Shown here piece by piece: positions 46,701 through 53,565 of a stretch of DNA of 64,000 bases. The position numbers and the translations under genes are program-made. Positions within the stretch are counted from its first letter, which is position 1, and each line of letters opens with the position of its first letter. The DNA is taken from NCBI GenBank assembly GCA_007844125.1, contig CM017557.1:61389411-61453410 (forward strand). The letters are read 5' to 3'. A model generated the notes under the pieces. The model saw nothing but the letters and a program-made list of their open reading frames with translations, ran no database searches and was not told where the DNA came from. This stretch comes from Sinonovacula constricta (taxonomy: Eukaryota; Mollusca; Bivalvia; Cardiida; Solecurtidae).

Positions 46701-49041
46701 TGAACATTTGATTTTAAGAGAATGTAAAAAATATATATGACAGTATACTTTTGGAATGTCTATAATAATAAATTCATAGTTAATGTTTTATAAAAATCTA
46801 CATCTAAAACTAAATTTAGTACAATTGCCTTTGGCCCTTTGTCATTTGTCACAAAGTAAAAAGTTTTACAGGAAGTGTTGTATTAGTGAAATATTTCATT
46901 TAGTGTAATAACAAAAAGAACATCCTTTTGAATACACACAAACATGTTTGAAACAATAAAGTCCATAAAATGCAGAAAATATATCTTATATTTTACAATA
47001 ACAACTCTTAAGATAGGTTTTTAATTTGCTTCCCTTGAAATTTAGGCAAAATCACAATATGTGATCCGTTAGCAGTCTGCTGATAAGGGCATTGTGATAT
47101 GACAAAAAATTCCTGGTAAAACAAACCAAGTGCTACGAATACAAAAACTCTCCATAACTATATGAAACCAGGGAAACAACTTTAGCTAAAGATATTACTT
47201 AAAATCTACTGATTATGTTTTATGGGATTCTATAATTAACAGAAAGAAAAATCCTGAATATAAACATGATTTTAACGTGATTTACCAACTGCAGCTGTAT
47301 CAAACAAATCTTACTTTTAGTTGTAAGGTGAACATAGGCCTGACTAATTTCCTTGAACTTCTCTGTAGTATCTTCATCCAGATTCTAAACAAATAGAAAA
47401 AAGCATACTTAAAGTAAAAATGAAGACTTAATATAATAAGATGAATGCAGCATTTATTGTTGGTGCATCTTTAGAGTTTAATTTAATTTTATTAAAAATA
47501 TGTGTTTACTTGAAAAGTTTTTTTTGTCTGTTTTGAAGATCAATATTGGATCCTGTTCTCAACTGCCAAACAAGTACATCCCCCACCCCCCCATTTCAAG
47601 GAGGAATGTTCAATTCAATGAACAAAAAAACAAAAAAGTAATTAATACCAGTGATCACACAAATGACTTATAATTAGTAATAATACTATAATTGATTATT
47701 TCAGTCCTATGAGAAAAAGCTATTGCTGTGTAAATGAGTGAAATATACATCGGTCTGAATGAACTAAAGACTTTACTTGATATAGATAATACAGTTTTAG
47801 TTTCTCCCAATTTTGTCTAAATGATACAAAAATTTCCCAAATCTGTGTTTTCAAACATGTGCATAAAACCCCCCATATACTTCTGAGTTATGAAATTATT
47901 GCTGGGAATGTTATTTTTTAAATCATTTCATCATGGAGACATGGACATCATTTACATGCTATATCTATTTTTGCCAAGTGGCTTCAATAACATACAATTT
48001 TTTATATATTAAAAGGTTTCAAAGGTTCTTTAAATGGCTATTAACACTGAGCTCTTATCATTTAGTAATAACTGTTTTTGATGCCCTAAGGCAATAGACC
48101 CATAATGTAAAACACAAACATGTGAAGACATTCAAGCCTCTTTTACTCAATTGTGGGGACCATTATTCATCCGCATTCCCAAACAAAATTGTAAAAATTT
48201 CTCTAAATATTGGGAAAAAAAATCTGGAAATTTGTTTTTCAAATTAGCTTATTGCATTATATTTCAATAAATTAATTTAGCCAAAATACCTAAAACGAGA
48301 TATCAAAATTCCCCACAAAAAAAAGACTCAATCACATATCCATAAAACCATACAAAATGGATGAATTTGTGATAAAAGTGATAAATATAGAAAACATAAT
48401 AATATTAAATAATTTATAAAACTACCGGCAGTGATTAACTGTTGGTCTCTACACACTTACTTTATCGGGATGGTACTTGAGAGCTAATCTTTTATAGGAT
48501 TTCTTAATTTCATCTGAAAAAGAATATGGTGAAAATTTGTGATAAAATGTGCTTGAATGTTTTGAATTTGAGGTACATGGAGAAAAATATTGTCTTATTA
48601 AACCAAAAACATATCCTGTCTGGTGATCTAATTAAGAAATCTATAATAAAAAAATATATTAAACTAATTGTTTTTACTTCCAGGAAAACTCCGGATTTAA
48701 AAAATTTCATAATATTTTTTATATTGGAATCTTATAAATTAAAAAAAGCTAAGATAAATAAGCACATAACTTTTATCAAGACGTGTTTTAGATGCTGTAT
48801 GATATCTTGGTAAAAATACTTGAATCTGTTGAAAGCTGATTTCAGCCTATTGCAAAAATTAAAGTTAGAAAATAAATATGAATCGTGTCATTAAAGTAAA
48901 TGGAAATCCGACATTAATAAATAAATATGGCTTATCAATCACACATGCAATTTTATACAAACCTAAAGAACTATCAACTGGCAACTCTAACAACTCATAG
49001 CTGCGCTGATCAACATCAACATCCTTATCATTTAGCGCCAT
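13710..49041 (-). CDS. J-domain protein with coiled coils and a giant low-complexity C-terminal exon (19 coding exons)
   Basis: Exons 1-17 join with matching phases over 1,925 nt. The product starts MALNDKDVDVDQRSYELLEL, then DEIKKSYKRLALKYHPDKN, a type-III-like J-domain with the HPD motif at about residues 40-42 that stimulates Hsp70. No zinc-finger or substrate domain of DnaJA/B type follows. Next come an aromatic/acidic stretch (CTCGYYHDDFYDSDESWDEE, about 75-105), FHYHEEWHKGRDPKKRP, long K/E/R-rich coiled coils, a Ser-rich linker (exon 13) and more R/E/Q-rich helices. Exon 18 adds about 1,260 codons rich in S, Q, N, M and P. The end is LTEDENENMKTRIY and a stop. The likely role is a cytosolic or nuclear Hsp70 co-chaperone or scaffold; I could not name an orthologue. 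Exon 18 is frame-disrupted. Confidence 0.75.
13875..14095 (-). mobile_element. SINE family S3, copy 1
   Basis: Contains the family core AATGTCTGGGTAGAACCACC and a tRNA-like end whose minus strand has a box-B-like GGGTTCGGGTCTTG. It lies in the last intron. Confidence 0.7.
14110..14335 (-). mobile_element. SINE family S3, copy 2
   Basis: A more diverged copy (GTCAAGGTAGAACCACTGAC, GACCAGGAATCGAACCATGC), adjacent to copy 1 in the same orientation. Confidence 0.65.
14445..14650 (-). mobile_element. SINE family S3, copy 3
   Basis: Carries AAATGTCTGGGTAGAACCAC and CAGGTCAGCTGGAGGACC; the third copy in 800 bp. Confidence 0.7.
15022..18814 (-). pseudogene. J-domain gene exon 18: giant, frame-disrupted low-complexity exon
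   Basis: The exon runs from a TTTTTTCAG acceptor to a GTAAGA donor (3,793 nt). The splice-defined frame reads RQRRAAESIWSLPEEMKPAC then TGA. Beyond it, protein-like Ser/Gln/Asn-rich text continues but jumps among the three sense frames at roughly 18.77, 18.65, 18.60, 18.36, 18.19, 18.10, 17.65, 16.69, 16.64, 16.10, 15.98, 15.62 and 15.15 kb. Long clean blocks are 16689-17650 (with QQMLLQQQLMLQKQMMREQM), 16104-16640, 15620-15980 and 15150-15620 (Arg/Gly/Ser-rich, RFSRQLPPRFNRNQF). The entry and exit frames are identical. This may be consensus indel error, a broken allele or a decaying exon. Block borders are judged from amino-acid composition. Confidence 0.6.
17640..17865 (-). repeat. 24-bp coding minisatellite (KKSGFKHS octapeptide)
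   Basis: Within exon 18, seven to eight units of 24 bp encode alternating KKSGFKHS and KKSKFKIS octapeptides, highly basic. The sequence is Ser/Gln-rich on both sides. A frame switch follows immediately downstream. Confidence 0.85.
19062..19255 (+). mobile_element. SINE family S3, inverted copy
   Basis: Plus-strand text GGTGGTACAGTTGCCAGATT, then GTTGGATTCGAGACCTG (box B-like) and AAGGTCTTCCTGCTGACCTG. It lies in the intron between exons 17 and 18. Confidence 0.65.
19382..19559 (-). CDS. J-domain gene exon 17
   Basis: 178 nt, TATGTAG acceptor and GTCAGT donor, fully open. Encodes EYRPEIPKENIWQKRQQEQQ, then an acidic helix (LLPQTEEDEERMLREALELS). Its phase-2 end sets the entry frame into exon 18. 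Confidence 0.87.
19848..20165 (-). mobile_element. tRNA-derived SINE family S1, copy 1
   Basis: On the minus strand the head reads CGCAATAGCTCAACTGGTAG (box A) and GCAGGTTCAAACCCCGGC (box B), followed by a conserved body (AGTAGTGGCTTCCCTTCTAA). This marks a Pol III, tRNA-derived SINE. Confidence 0.85.
20290..20390 (-). CDS. J-domain gene exon 16
   Basis: 101 nt, TTTTTCAG acceptor and GTGCGA donor. Joined to exon 15 it reads RVYEISRKQSEPKWYEQRRE, then GPRHASQPQHTWVP. Phase matches on both sides. Confidence 0.82.
20469..20942 (+). mobile_element. TTAA-MITE copy D (complete)
   Basis: 474 bp, flanked by TTAA. Ends AAAGGTGGTATCAGACAG and CTGTCAGATACCACGCTT are inverted repeats. It has no coding capacity. 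Confidence 0.9.
21440..22330 (+). repeat. Core tandem repeat of about 145 bp, six units
   Basis: Units begin near CAAGTTTGGTGAAGATTGGG and recur at about 21463, 21600, 21747, 21890, 22038 and 22180. Common text includes ACCTAGTGACCTACTTTTTG. One to two more units follow the interruption (23094-23430). Confidence 0.88.
22331..23093. mobile_element. Unrelated insertion inside the tandem core
   Basis: The array breaks after GACCAAGTTT and resumes at TGATGAAGATTGGCC. The insert is AT-rich and carries near its left end a perfect hairpin, CTCGCCCTA ... TAGGGCGAG. Its family is unknown and no clear terminal repeat pair was seen. Confidence 0.5.
23598..23888 (-). mobile_element. SINE family S2, copy 1
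   Basis: Shares GGTGTCCACTTGAAGCAGAT, CACAGTCACATT-like and GCCAGGCTGACCTAG-like core text. Its right end is tRNA-like (ACTACCAGGTCCGG), making the element minus-oriented. Confidence 0.75.
24355..24460 (-). pseudogene. Decayed duplicate of exon 15 (3' half and splice donor)
   Basis: The plus-strand segment CTCATTCCTCCTCCTCTCCA then ACTCCCTCTGT matches exon 15 at about 26569-26599. Flanking intron similarity is also visible (CAGTGACCACATATTA against ACTGACCATATTA). On the coding strand it would read RELERRRNEKEN. The donor GAGGTGAGG is changed to GAGACTAGG, so it cannot splice as an exon. Confidence 0.72.
24762..25680. repeat. 38-bp minisatellite, about 24 units
   Basis: Unit GCAAGAGCAACAAATGCTCC then ATAAATGATCAAATGCGT; variation is mostly at GCGT/ACAT and C/G positions. 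It lies in the intron between exons 15 and 16. Each unit holds a small inverted repeat, GAGCA...TGCTC. Confidence 0.95.
25905..26170 (-). mobile_element. tRNA-derived SINE family S1, copy 2
   Basis: Same head and body as copy 1, with box B GTGGGTTCAAACCCC. A fortuitous open frame (VVEHRLADWEVVGSNPG) is the classic translation of this tRNA-like head, not a gene. Confidence 0.85.
26541..26689 (-). CDS. J-domain gene exon 15
   Basis: 149 nt, ATCACAG acceptor and GTGAGG donor. Encodes FETNSGVDDDKDSGEKDARF, then FLQRQRELERRRNEEEE. A decayed duplicate of its 3' part lies about 2.1 kb downstream (24355-24460). Confidence 0.87.
27512..27649 (+). other. Y/E/K-rich open stretch, possible imperfect minisatellite
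   Basis: 46 codons on the plus strand without a Met, reading KKERYNYEESYGYKESYDYN and ending before TGA. The DNA is an imperfect repeat of GAGGAAAGCTATG-like units. It is opposite the host gene's intron. No acceptor or donor was identified. Confidence 0.3.
28060..28322 (+). mobile_element. Possible small transposon end with terminal hairpin
   Basis: Text ends with a GACAGACAGACAGATGGACA-like run, GCGACTATATGCT and a hairpin CCCCAAATTTTTGGGG followed by AGCATAA. A related ending occurs near 40410-40480 (CCGACTATATGCTCGCCC). I infer a shared dispersed element. Confidence 0.45.
28471..28568 (-). CDS. J-domain gene exon 14
   Basis: 98 nt, CCTTAG acceptor and GTAGGC donor. Encodes EHQLQMERRRRQRDQLSWQQ and QEELDRVRNKPQHQ, a charged helical segment. 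Confidence 0.85.
29250..29378. repeat. T-rich TTGTTTCATTTT tract
   Basis: Imperfect repeats of TTGTTTCATTTT. The open frames across it are compositional. Confidence 0.85.
30907..30941. repeat. (AT)n-(A)n tract
   Basis: A short AT run followed by an A-run, in the intron between exons 13 and 14. Confidence 0.9.
31329..31642 (-). mobile_element. SINE family S2, copy 2 (best preserved)
   Basis: The minus strand starts CCGGACCTGGTAGCGCAATC then GGTAGAGCGTCAGC (box A). A near-perfect box B, CCGGTTCGATCCCGGG, follows. The conserved body is GATGGTGTCCACTTGAAGCA. Confidence 0.88.
31765..32468. mobile_element. hAT-like non-autonomous transposon
   Basis: 704 bp. Starts CAGGGTTCGTAC and ends GTACGAACCCTG, perfect 12-bp inverted termini. 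TTTTAA flanks both sides (the core of an imperfect 8-bp duplication). Subterminal text AACTTTCCAAAG occurs at both ends. No transposase. Confidence 0.85.
32872..33247 (-). CDS. J-domain gene exon 13 (Ser-rich linker)
   Basis: 376 nt, TTTACAG acceptor and GTAAGT donor, fully open. Starts KQPPLLENKMQNKSSKSN and is Ser/Gly/Lys-rich (SKSSKGLGNQSKSGAQSRG). It ends with a more ordered ELLKHHLKMYEDLMS. Predicted to be mostly disordered. Confidence 0.88.
33698..34079. repeat. 26-bp minisatellite, about 14 units
   Basis: Unit TGTCATACATCTATACTGAA then TGTAAA; located in the intron between exons 12 and 13. Confidence 0.95.
34675..34882 (-). mobile_element. SINE family S3 copy
   Basis: Has AAATGTCTGGGTAGAACCAC, CAGTGCACCTTAAGTCAGCT and GCAGTGAGAGGCTAAGCAGT, close to the family consensus. 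Confidence 0.75.
34945..35070 (-). CDS. J-domain gene exon 12
   Basis: 126 nt, TCTCTAG acceptor and GTAGTT donor. Encodes KKKEKSQWDVPSAKKKEVEE, then a charged helix ending SLESYTDYL. Confidence 0.85.
35402..36388 (+). mobile_element. Tigger/pogo-type transposon relic
   Basis: 987 bp, flanked by TA. Termini CAGTAGAAACTC and GAGTTTCTACTG are perfect inverts. The interior repeats phrases such as AATACGGCC and AAGTGGCC. A short open frame at 35836-35985 retains what looks like a transposase C-terminus; the rest of the coding region is deleted. Confidence 0.85.
35836..35985 (+). pseudogene. Tigger/pogo transposase C-terminal remnant
   Basis: 50 codons ending AAAKQSTITQFFK before TAA. A Lys/Gln-Thr/Ser-Ile-Thr-x-Phe-Phe ending is characteristic of Tigger-like DDE transposases. 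The catalytic core and DNA-binding domain are absent, so this is inactive. Confidence 0.65.
36966..37128 (-). CDS. J-domain gene exon 11 (coiled coil)
   Basis: 163 nt, TTCTTCAG acceptor and GTATGT donor. Encodes TATIQDDSIAKELETQARKK and a K/E-rich helix (EEEEKKLAEKLKKIEAEERR), a strong coiled-coil candidate. Confidence 0.88.
37862..38128 (+). mobile_element. tRNA-derived SINE family S1, copy 3
   Basis: Plus-strand copy with GATCGGGAGGTCGTGGGTTC and GAACCCCGGCCGGGTCTAAC, then the shared body. It ends just before the TA-flanked transposon at 38179. Confidence 0.85.
38179..39022. mobile_element. TA-flanked inverted-repeat transposon beside exon 10
   Basis: 844 bp with TA on both sides. Left CCGTACTTACTCACTTA and right TAAGTGAGTAAGTACGG are perfect inverted repeats. 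TATAAGACG motifs recur near both ends. Probably a non-autonomous Tc1/mariner-superfamily (pogo-like) element; no intact coding. Confidence 0.85.
39054..39121 (-). CDS. J-domain gene exon 10
   Basis: 68 nt, TTTTTCAG acceptor. Encodes ERKRIGEELAEKIKKDQAKM then EN. Phase requires the donor GTCATG, a weak match to the consensus. A TA-flanked transposon (38179-39022) sits about 30 bp beyond it. Confidence 0.75.
39374..39857 (+). mobile_element. TTAA-MITE copy E (complete)
   Basis: 484 bp with TTAA on both sides. Terminal repeats AGGTGGTATCAGACAGTT and AACTGTTGGATACCACCT give the cleanest pair of the family. Confidence 0.92.
39890..40062 (-). mobile_element. SINE family S2, copy 3 (lacks the tRNA head)
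   Basis: Keeps only the distal body (GAGATGGTGTCCACTTGAAG to GGGCCAACCAGTCGTGGAAC). It is truncated at the tRNA side, as expected of a 5'-truncated minus-strand insertion. Confidence 0.75.
40602..40697 (-). CDS. J-domain gene exon 9
   Basis: 96 nt, a long polypyrimidine tract before CAG and a GTAAGT donor. Encodes MAKKKANNKLPKMEQPQLTK and the start of the basic coiled coil (KQLKAMEFRREQ). Confidence 0.85.
41174..41248 (-). CDS. J-domain gene exon 8
   Basis: 75 nt, TTTCAG acceptor and GTATGG donor. Encodes LRKFHYHEEWHKGRDPKKRP then NLKTR, a His/Trp-rich, otherwise basic motif. Confidence 0.82.
42367..42414 (-). CDS. J-domain gene exon 7
   Basis: 48 nt, TTTCAG acceptor. Encodes KYREHTGNEYDLTEED. 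The donor is GTGTGT; the phase-0 choice is forced by exon 8. Confidence 0.78.
42615..42898 (-). mobile_element. SINE family S2, copy 4
   Basis: Full body plus head; the head is eroded (GGTTTGATCCCGGG; GCATTACCAGGTCC). Confidence 0.8.
42961..43168. mobile_element. Small GC-rich hAT-like MITE
   Basis: 208 bp. Starts CAGGGTTGTCATTAG and ends CTAGTGACAACCCTG, 15-bp inverted termini with one mismatch. The interior is unusually GC-rich for this window (GGAGGCGGCTGGCGGCCG). The target duplication is not clear. Confidence 0.8.
43178..43505 (+). mobile_element. TTAA-MITE copy F (3' part)
   Basis: Family internal text, ending GGTCGGATACCACCTTTA. The 5' terminus is missing, just right of the hAT-like MITE at 42961-43168. 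Confidence 0.75.
43522..43592 (-). CDS. J-domain gene exon 6
   Basis: 71 nt, CCATAG acceptor and GTAAGA donor. Encodes RSKKQKKFTEEEAEEDSFFD then FIYK. Phase agrees with both neighbours. Confidence 0.85.
43825..44038 (-). mobile_element. SINE family S3 copy
   Basis: Contains CACAGGTCAGCTGGAAGACC and GAACGGGACTGAAAACCATG. More diverged in the core. Confidence 0.65.
44423..44480 (-). CDS. J-domain gene exon 5
   Basis: 58 nt, TTTCAG acceptor and GTAAGT donor. Encodes LWFFRKTFLDVFSEFIFAR, a hydrophobic/aromatic amphipathic segment. Confidence 0.85.
45097..45420 (-). mobile_element. Dimeric tRNA-like repeat (SINE family S4)
   Basis: Two copies about 200 bp apart. Each reads, on the minus strand, TAGCTCAGTAGGTAGAG (box A), then a GGATC/GATC-rich arm and GTTGGATCCCCAGC or a similar box B. 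Both end in CTGTGGGCCTCTCC. The repeat may be a dimeric SINE or a tandem insertion. Confidence 0.75.
46532..46647 (-). CDS. J-domain gene exon 4 (acidic/aromatic)
   Basis: 116 nt with a GTTTTAG acceptor and GTAAGC donor. Encodes SHNYDDYGGCTCGYYHDDFY followed by an almost purely acidic tract ending DEDDDP. Confidence 0.85.
47315..47384 (-). CDS. J-domain gene exon 3
   Basis: 70 nt, from a GTTTAG acceptor to a GTAAGA donor. Encodes NLDEDTTEKFKEISQAYVHL, J-domain helix III with the typical FKEI.QAY core. Confidence 0.9.
48461..48513 (-). CDS. J-domain gene exon 2 (HPD motif)
   Basis: Acceptor TTTTTCAG and donor GTAAGT. Encodes DEIKKSYKRLALKYHPDK: J-domain helix II and the invariant His-Pro-Asp that contacts Hsp70. 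Confidence 0.92.
48963..49041 (-). CDS. J-domain gene exon 1 (start)
   Basis: The ATG at 49041 gives 26 codons plus one base, ending SSL and a GTTTGT donor. Residues SYELLELPVDSSL form J-domain helix I. An in-frame ATG exists 21 codons upstream (49104), but that stretch is in the duplicated promoter and lacks family resemblance, so the downstream ATG is preferred. Confidence 0.75.
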
Positions 49042-49055
49042 TTTACCAAAGCATG

Positions 49056-49063
49056 TCACGTGA
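49056..49063 (-). promoter_or_regulatory. Palindromic E-box TCACGTGA upstream of the J-domain gene
   Basis: A perfect 8-bp TCACGTGA sits 15-22 bp before the start codon. It matches bHLH-ZIP (USF/MITF/TFEB-type) sites. The site is seen; its use is inferred. Confidence 0.5.
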
Positions 49064-49087
49064 TATGCAGGGGAGGTAACTCTGATG

Positions 49088-49332
49088 ACGTTTTTCTTTG
49101 TCACGTTCCTTGTCCAAAAGCGCGGGGTTTGAAATTAAAAACTGAAAATGGAGGAACCTTATTTAGTATTTAATATGCAATGTCTGAACCTGTTTACAGA
49201 TTAATTTAAACGTTCTTTGTCACGTTCCTTGTCCAGAAGCGCGGGTTTTGAAATTTAAAAAACTAAGGATGGAGGAACCTTATTGAGTATAATATATGCA
49301 ATGTCTGTACCTGTTTACAGATAAATTTACAG
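49088..49332 (-). repeat. 119-bp tandem duplication in the J-domain gene promoter
   Basis: Two adjacent copies, starting near 49088 and 49209, share TTCTTTGTCACGTTCCTTGT, AAGCGCGGG, ATGGAGGAACCTTATT and CTGTTTACAGAT. They lie just upstream of the start codon, presumably spanning promoter or 5' UTR sequence. Confidence 0.9.
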
Positions 49333-49339
49333 TTTCAAT

Positions 49340-51469
49340 AGCAACCCGAGGCGCGCGCACTACATAACAGTTGCCAATTTGATTAGGTCATATTTTTATA
49401 TTTTAACTCGGGTATTATACTGTGCCAGGTGGTATTATAATAATTACAGCGGCCCTATTTGATGATTAGATGTTTCTGTTGAGTTATCATTGAAATGGAG
49501 GACATCATATGATTGAACATTTTGTTTTTAAACTTATATTAGAGAAGTTCCCGTTTCTACTTACTTTAATCTTTACAAGAAGAAAAGCACAAGCCTTGAT
49601 TGGAGAAGCGTTAATTTATTTTTCGATAAGTAAAGACATCATTGTCACGCACTTTTAGGCATTCTTTTTCGTGTCACATTTTCGTCTGCAATATGATATT
49701 ATAACACTCACGACGTTTATTCAAAGTTAAAAACAAACAAACACAATAACAACAGCATCAACAAAAAATAAATATTTAAACATCTCTTTAGTCCACACTG
49801 ACAGATTAGCTTTAATAAATATTACAATACAAAAAATGAACACCACATATATATATATCATTCAAATTTCTTTTCAAATGCTTTATGGATGATGAAAGGT
49901 ATAGTTTTTGGGTAATTTTCATTTCTTGAGTTGTATCATAGACTGTTAAAGGGACATAGCCCTGTGTATACAAACAATAAACTTTGTAGAAGTGGCCTCC
50001 CTTTGATTGTAGTCTGGCATCAAATTCATTGAGACAGCTTTTCGTAGAGATCGTATCTTTTTTCGATTTCTGATATGTAAACTCTACTCTTGATTTCTTG
50101 GAACTTACATAATTTTATTAAAATATTAATCTTGAATCTGAAACCTATTAGTCTACTATCCAACCGGCAAATGCTGCAAATACATGTAACCAAGTCAGTT
50201 GGCATTTTCGGACAACCAGACGATCAATTGGAAGAGAAAAAATTTACAGTATTTCATTTATTGTCTGTAATTTGAACCTAAAGTGTTTATGTGAGCACCC
50301 CTTTAACTTCTATGGTCATTTACGTTTGTCATATTTTATGTTTGTACTGTAAGGACAACAATTTGCAATTAGTATTTTTTGTTGTTGTTGTAAAATTCAA
50401 AACTATTGTCAAGAACATCACACATTTACCCACATCGCAGGAGAAACTGTAAGTAGGGTTAAAAAGAGAATAACATTTTATAACAAAATAAAATTCCGAC
50501 ACTTTACATTTTATTATAAAATAAAATGCCGCCTTAAAGCAAATAGATAGTTCCTACATAAGCGAATATCCCATACCTTTGCAGCCATCTGATGATGGCA
50601 ACTTCAATGGATTTTTTTTAGATGACCTGTTTAGAAGCGTATTTTTTTTCTTGTAATTTCCTTATTTGTGGTCCAAAAATTAAAATCTATACACCTTTGA
50701 AAAGCTCATAAAATTCATATTTTTAGAATACACTATTTTTTTTAAAATTGATAAAAGATAATATATTAATACACGGAAATAAATAAAATTCGGTTCAAGG
50801 TCAAGTAGACATTTTGTAAAATATGTATATAAGTTCACTAATCTGTTTCAACTCCCGATGCAGGTGCTTACTGTTAGTTTTACTTTGACGGGATATTTTT
50901 ATTTACACTGTTAGTTTGATAGAAAAAAAAACCCCTTGAAGTGCAAGTTTGAAGCGCTCCACAAACCAGTTTTAAGCACCTCCAGTCGGTCTTTTTACCG
51001 ACTGACCTTTCCAATGCGGTAACTGATGGTTTTTCTTTTTGTGTGTTATGTTTCATCTCTGTGTTTTTGTCACATTTACCCTGTCTGCCTTTGTCTAGAG
51101 GTAGTTTAGATTTTAATATCTATAGAAATGTTAATAAGACCTTTTCTTATTTAACTATTTCAAAATATTTCTTTGACTTAAATTGCATAACTTATGGTCC
51201 ACGGACTTTTGATGAAATGGTACCCTAGGTCGTAACTTTCTACAACTGCCCGGGCTATTAAGACCATAGTAACATTTTAATAAAAAATTATCTCATTATT
51301 ATTTTTATCTCGGTTGTTACACAAATCTTGTAATTTTGAACAAACAATCCAGTACATAATGTGCGCTAATTCGTTACTCAAACACCTTAATTTTGTAATA
51401 ATTTGACACATTTTCTATATTAATTGTTATCTAATATTGACTAATACATGCATTTTCAGTAATTTTCAG
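49340..51469. other. Intergenic, no gene supported
   Basis: AT-rich sequence. No exon-like frame with paired splice signals was recognised on either strand. Confidence 0.4.
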
Positions 51470-51477
51470 CGTAAGTA

Positions 51478-52118
51478 CAGGGGCGGATCCAAAAATGTTT
51501 GTTGGGGTGGAGGTATGAATAATCCATTCTGCTTTATCGCAGGAAAAACTATATTATATATATATATACACACACACAGTTCAGGCGCGTTTCTGCCATT
51601 ACGCACTTTACGCACGTGCGTAACTTCCGTTCGAAAAATCGAAAATCTGAAAGTACCAAAAACACTATTAAAGTCGATGCCTACACCGGGTTAGGAATGA
51701 TATATTTTATTTCCGTTGTTTCTATGATATAAAATCTTATTACTACACCATTAAAGTTGAAAAGGTTTTAAAATGATTAAACTTACACACGTCAGGATTT
51801 TAGTCGTTCATATTTTTCCTCGCATGTCCGCATTTTACCTGTTATTCATTAGACAAGAACCGAATATAATCAAAAGTATTACTACGAAGGTTATTTCTCT
51901 TGTAATTGTGCGTAACTTCAAAAACGGCACAGATACGCGCCTGCAGTTAGGGACCATAACTTCGACCTAAGCTGTCTACATACAAAATTTGCTTTAAATG
52001 CTTAATATTTTGTAAGTTTACATGCATGTGCTTTCATTACACTACCCTTTTACCTGGTCGGTGTGTGTGTTTGGAGGGGGGTGCATCCCCCATTCCCACC
52101 CCACTGGATCCATCCCTG
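51478..52118. mobile_element. hAT-type MITE (outer of a nested pair)
   Basis: 641 bp flanked by a perfect 8-bp target duplication CGTAAGTA (51470-51477 and 52119-52126). Termini CAGGGGCGGATCCA and TGGATCCATCCCTG are inverts with two mismatches. The 8-bp duplication and CAGGG end are hAT hallmarks. A second element lies inside. Confidence 0.92.
51582..51943. mobile_element. Inner MITE nested in the hAT MITE
   Basis: 362 bp. Starts CAGGCGCGTTTCTG and ends CAGATACGCGCCTG, 14-bp inverted termini with one mismatch. Extended similarity continues inside (TTACGCAC and GTGCGTAA). It is flanked by CAGTT on both sides, suggesting a 5-bp target duplication. Confidence 0.82.
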
Positions 52119-53565
52119 CGTAAGTAAATTTTGTGCAAAATGCATTTATTGGGAATTTAGTATGTTAATGTTTCTCAACATAATCTGAAATCTTTATATA
52201 ATAATTTAGTTAAATATATAAAAAAGCTATTATGTATTGCTTTTTTTACGAAATGAGATCATATTTTTATCTGATACCAGTATTTCTAGTGTCGCTTCCT
52301 CTCGCCGCGTGCCATGTTTCTAAGAGATGTTCGTAAAAAGACATTATTTCAAGACATCTAAAATGTCTGGCATATGGTACAATTTATGTTAAACAGTTTA
52401 TTATGGCGCACATAATTAACGATGACAATGATGGTGGTAGGAAGGGAGAAAACAAGCCGATACGTTGCCCAGGGCATCAAGCTTCCATTCATAGCGGTCC
52501 AATTTCCCCACCCACTCACGCTTACTGTCGTCTGATGTAAATTTCTACACACCGTTGGGATTGAACCGTAGAACAACTGCTTTGTAAAAATGGTACCCGC
52601 ATTTTCTCTTTTTTTCTTCAAAACGATGTCTGGTTGTTTTTTGGAGGAAGTATGAATAACTTGGAAATGATCAGTGTCAAATCTTACAGAATTCGGAACC
52701 TGTGATTATGGTGCGCGCCGTTGCCCATTTTAGGACTCATTTGCATACCTAATTGGTAGGTTTACGTTGCCAGAGGGCGTTCGCGACCGCGTGGAGCTTT
52801 GATTGATGCGTCTTAGCTATTTATTATGCAAATAAACGCAATTTGTTTTTTCCGTGGAACTTGATACGTCAAAATATGTTAATCTGAGTAAGTTATTGTT
52901 CCGAAAATACAAATGCAGTCTTGAGATATCCGGGTTAATTTATCATTTGAGGCGTGTCTCACAAGCAATGACCGGTGTATAAACAAGTATAAATGTAAAA
53001 TAAATTTCATATAATATACTTTCATGAATTTATTATTTTACTGATTAGTTTTTACTTTCACCAAGTAATTATATTATAATTTAGCCATTATAATTTTAAC
53101 CCCGTCCTGCATGTACACGCCATTTTAGGCCTTTACAAACCATTCACAATCATTAGCAGAATCTACATGTCTAAGAGTTTATGTGCAGACTGGTTCAGCC
53201 TTAAATCTATTACTACAAGTTGAACATACATTCAATGTTCAAAATTGTAGATGAGCTATGAATGAAAGGGTTCAGGTGCACGTCTTTACATTTAAGAGCA
53301 CAAATCAGGGCATGAGTTTGAACATGTTTTTTATTTGGAAAAGCAATCATTTACAAATCATGTTATACAATGTTTAGGGATACGAACGAAAGAATAATAT
53401 TCAGGGCATTGCAGGTTTGCGTAAAATATAAACTGCATGTAGTTCAATATAACAAGTTTAAACATCAAAATACAAAATAAATTGAATAACTAAAGCATGT
53501 GTAGATTTATAGATTCATCGTCCAACAAATAAAGTAAATAAAATTATCATTTTTGCCTATTACCG
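52119..53565. other. Intergenic, no gene supported
   Basis: AT-rich. Near 52540-52590 a minus-strand GGTTCAATCCCAACGG resembles a tRNA box B and may mark a weak SINE. Nothing else was identified. Confidence 0.4.
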
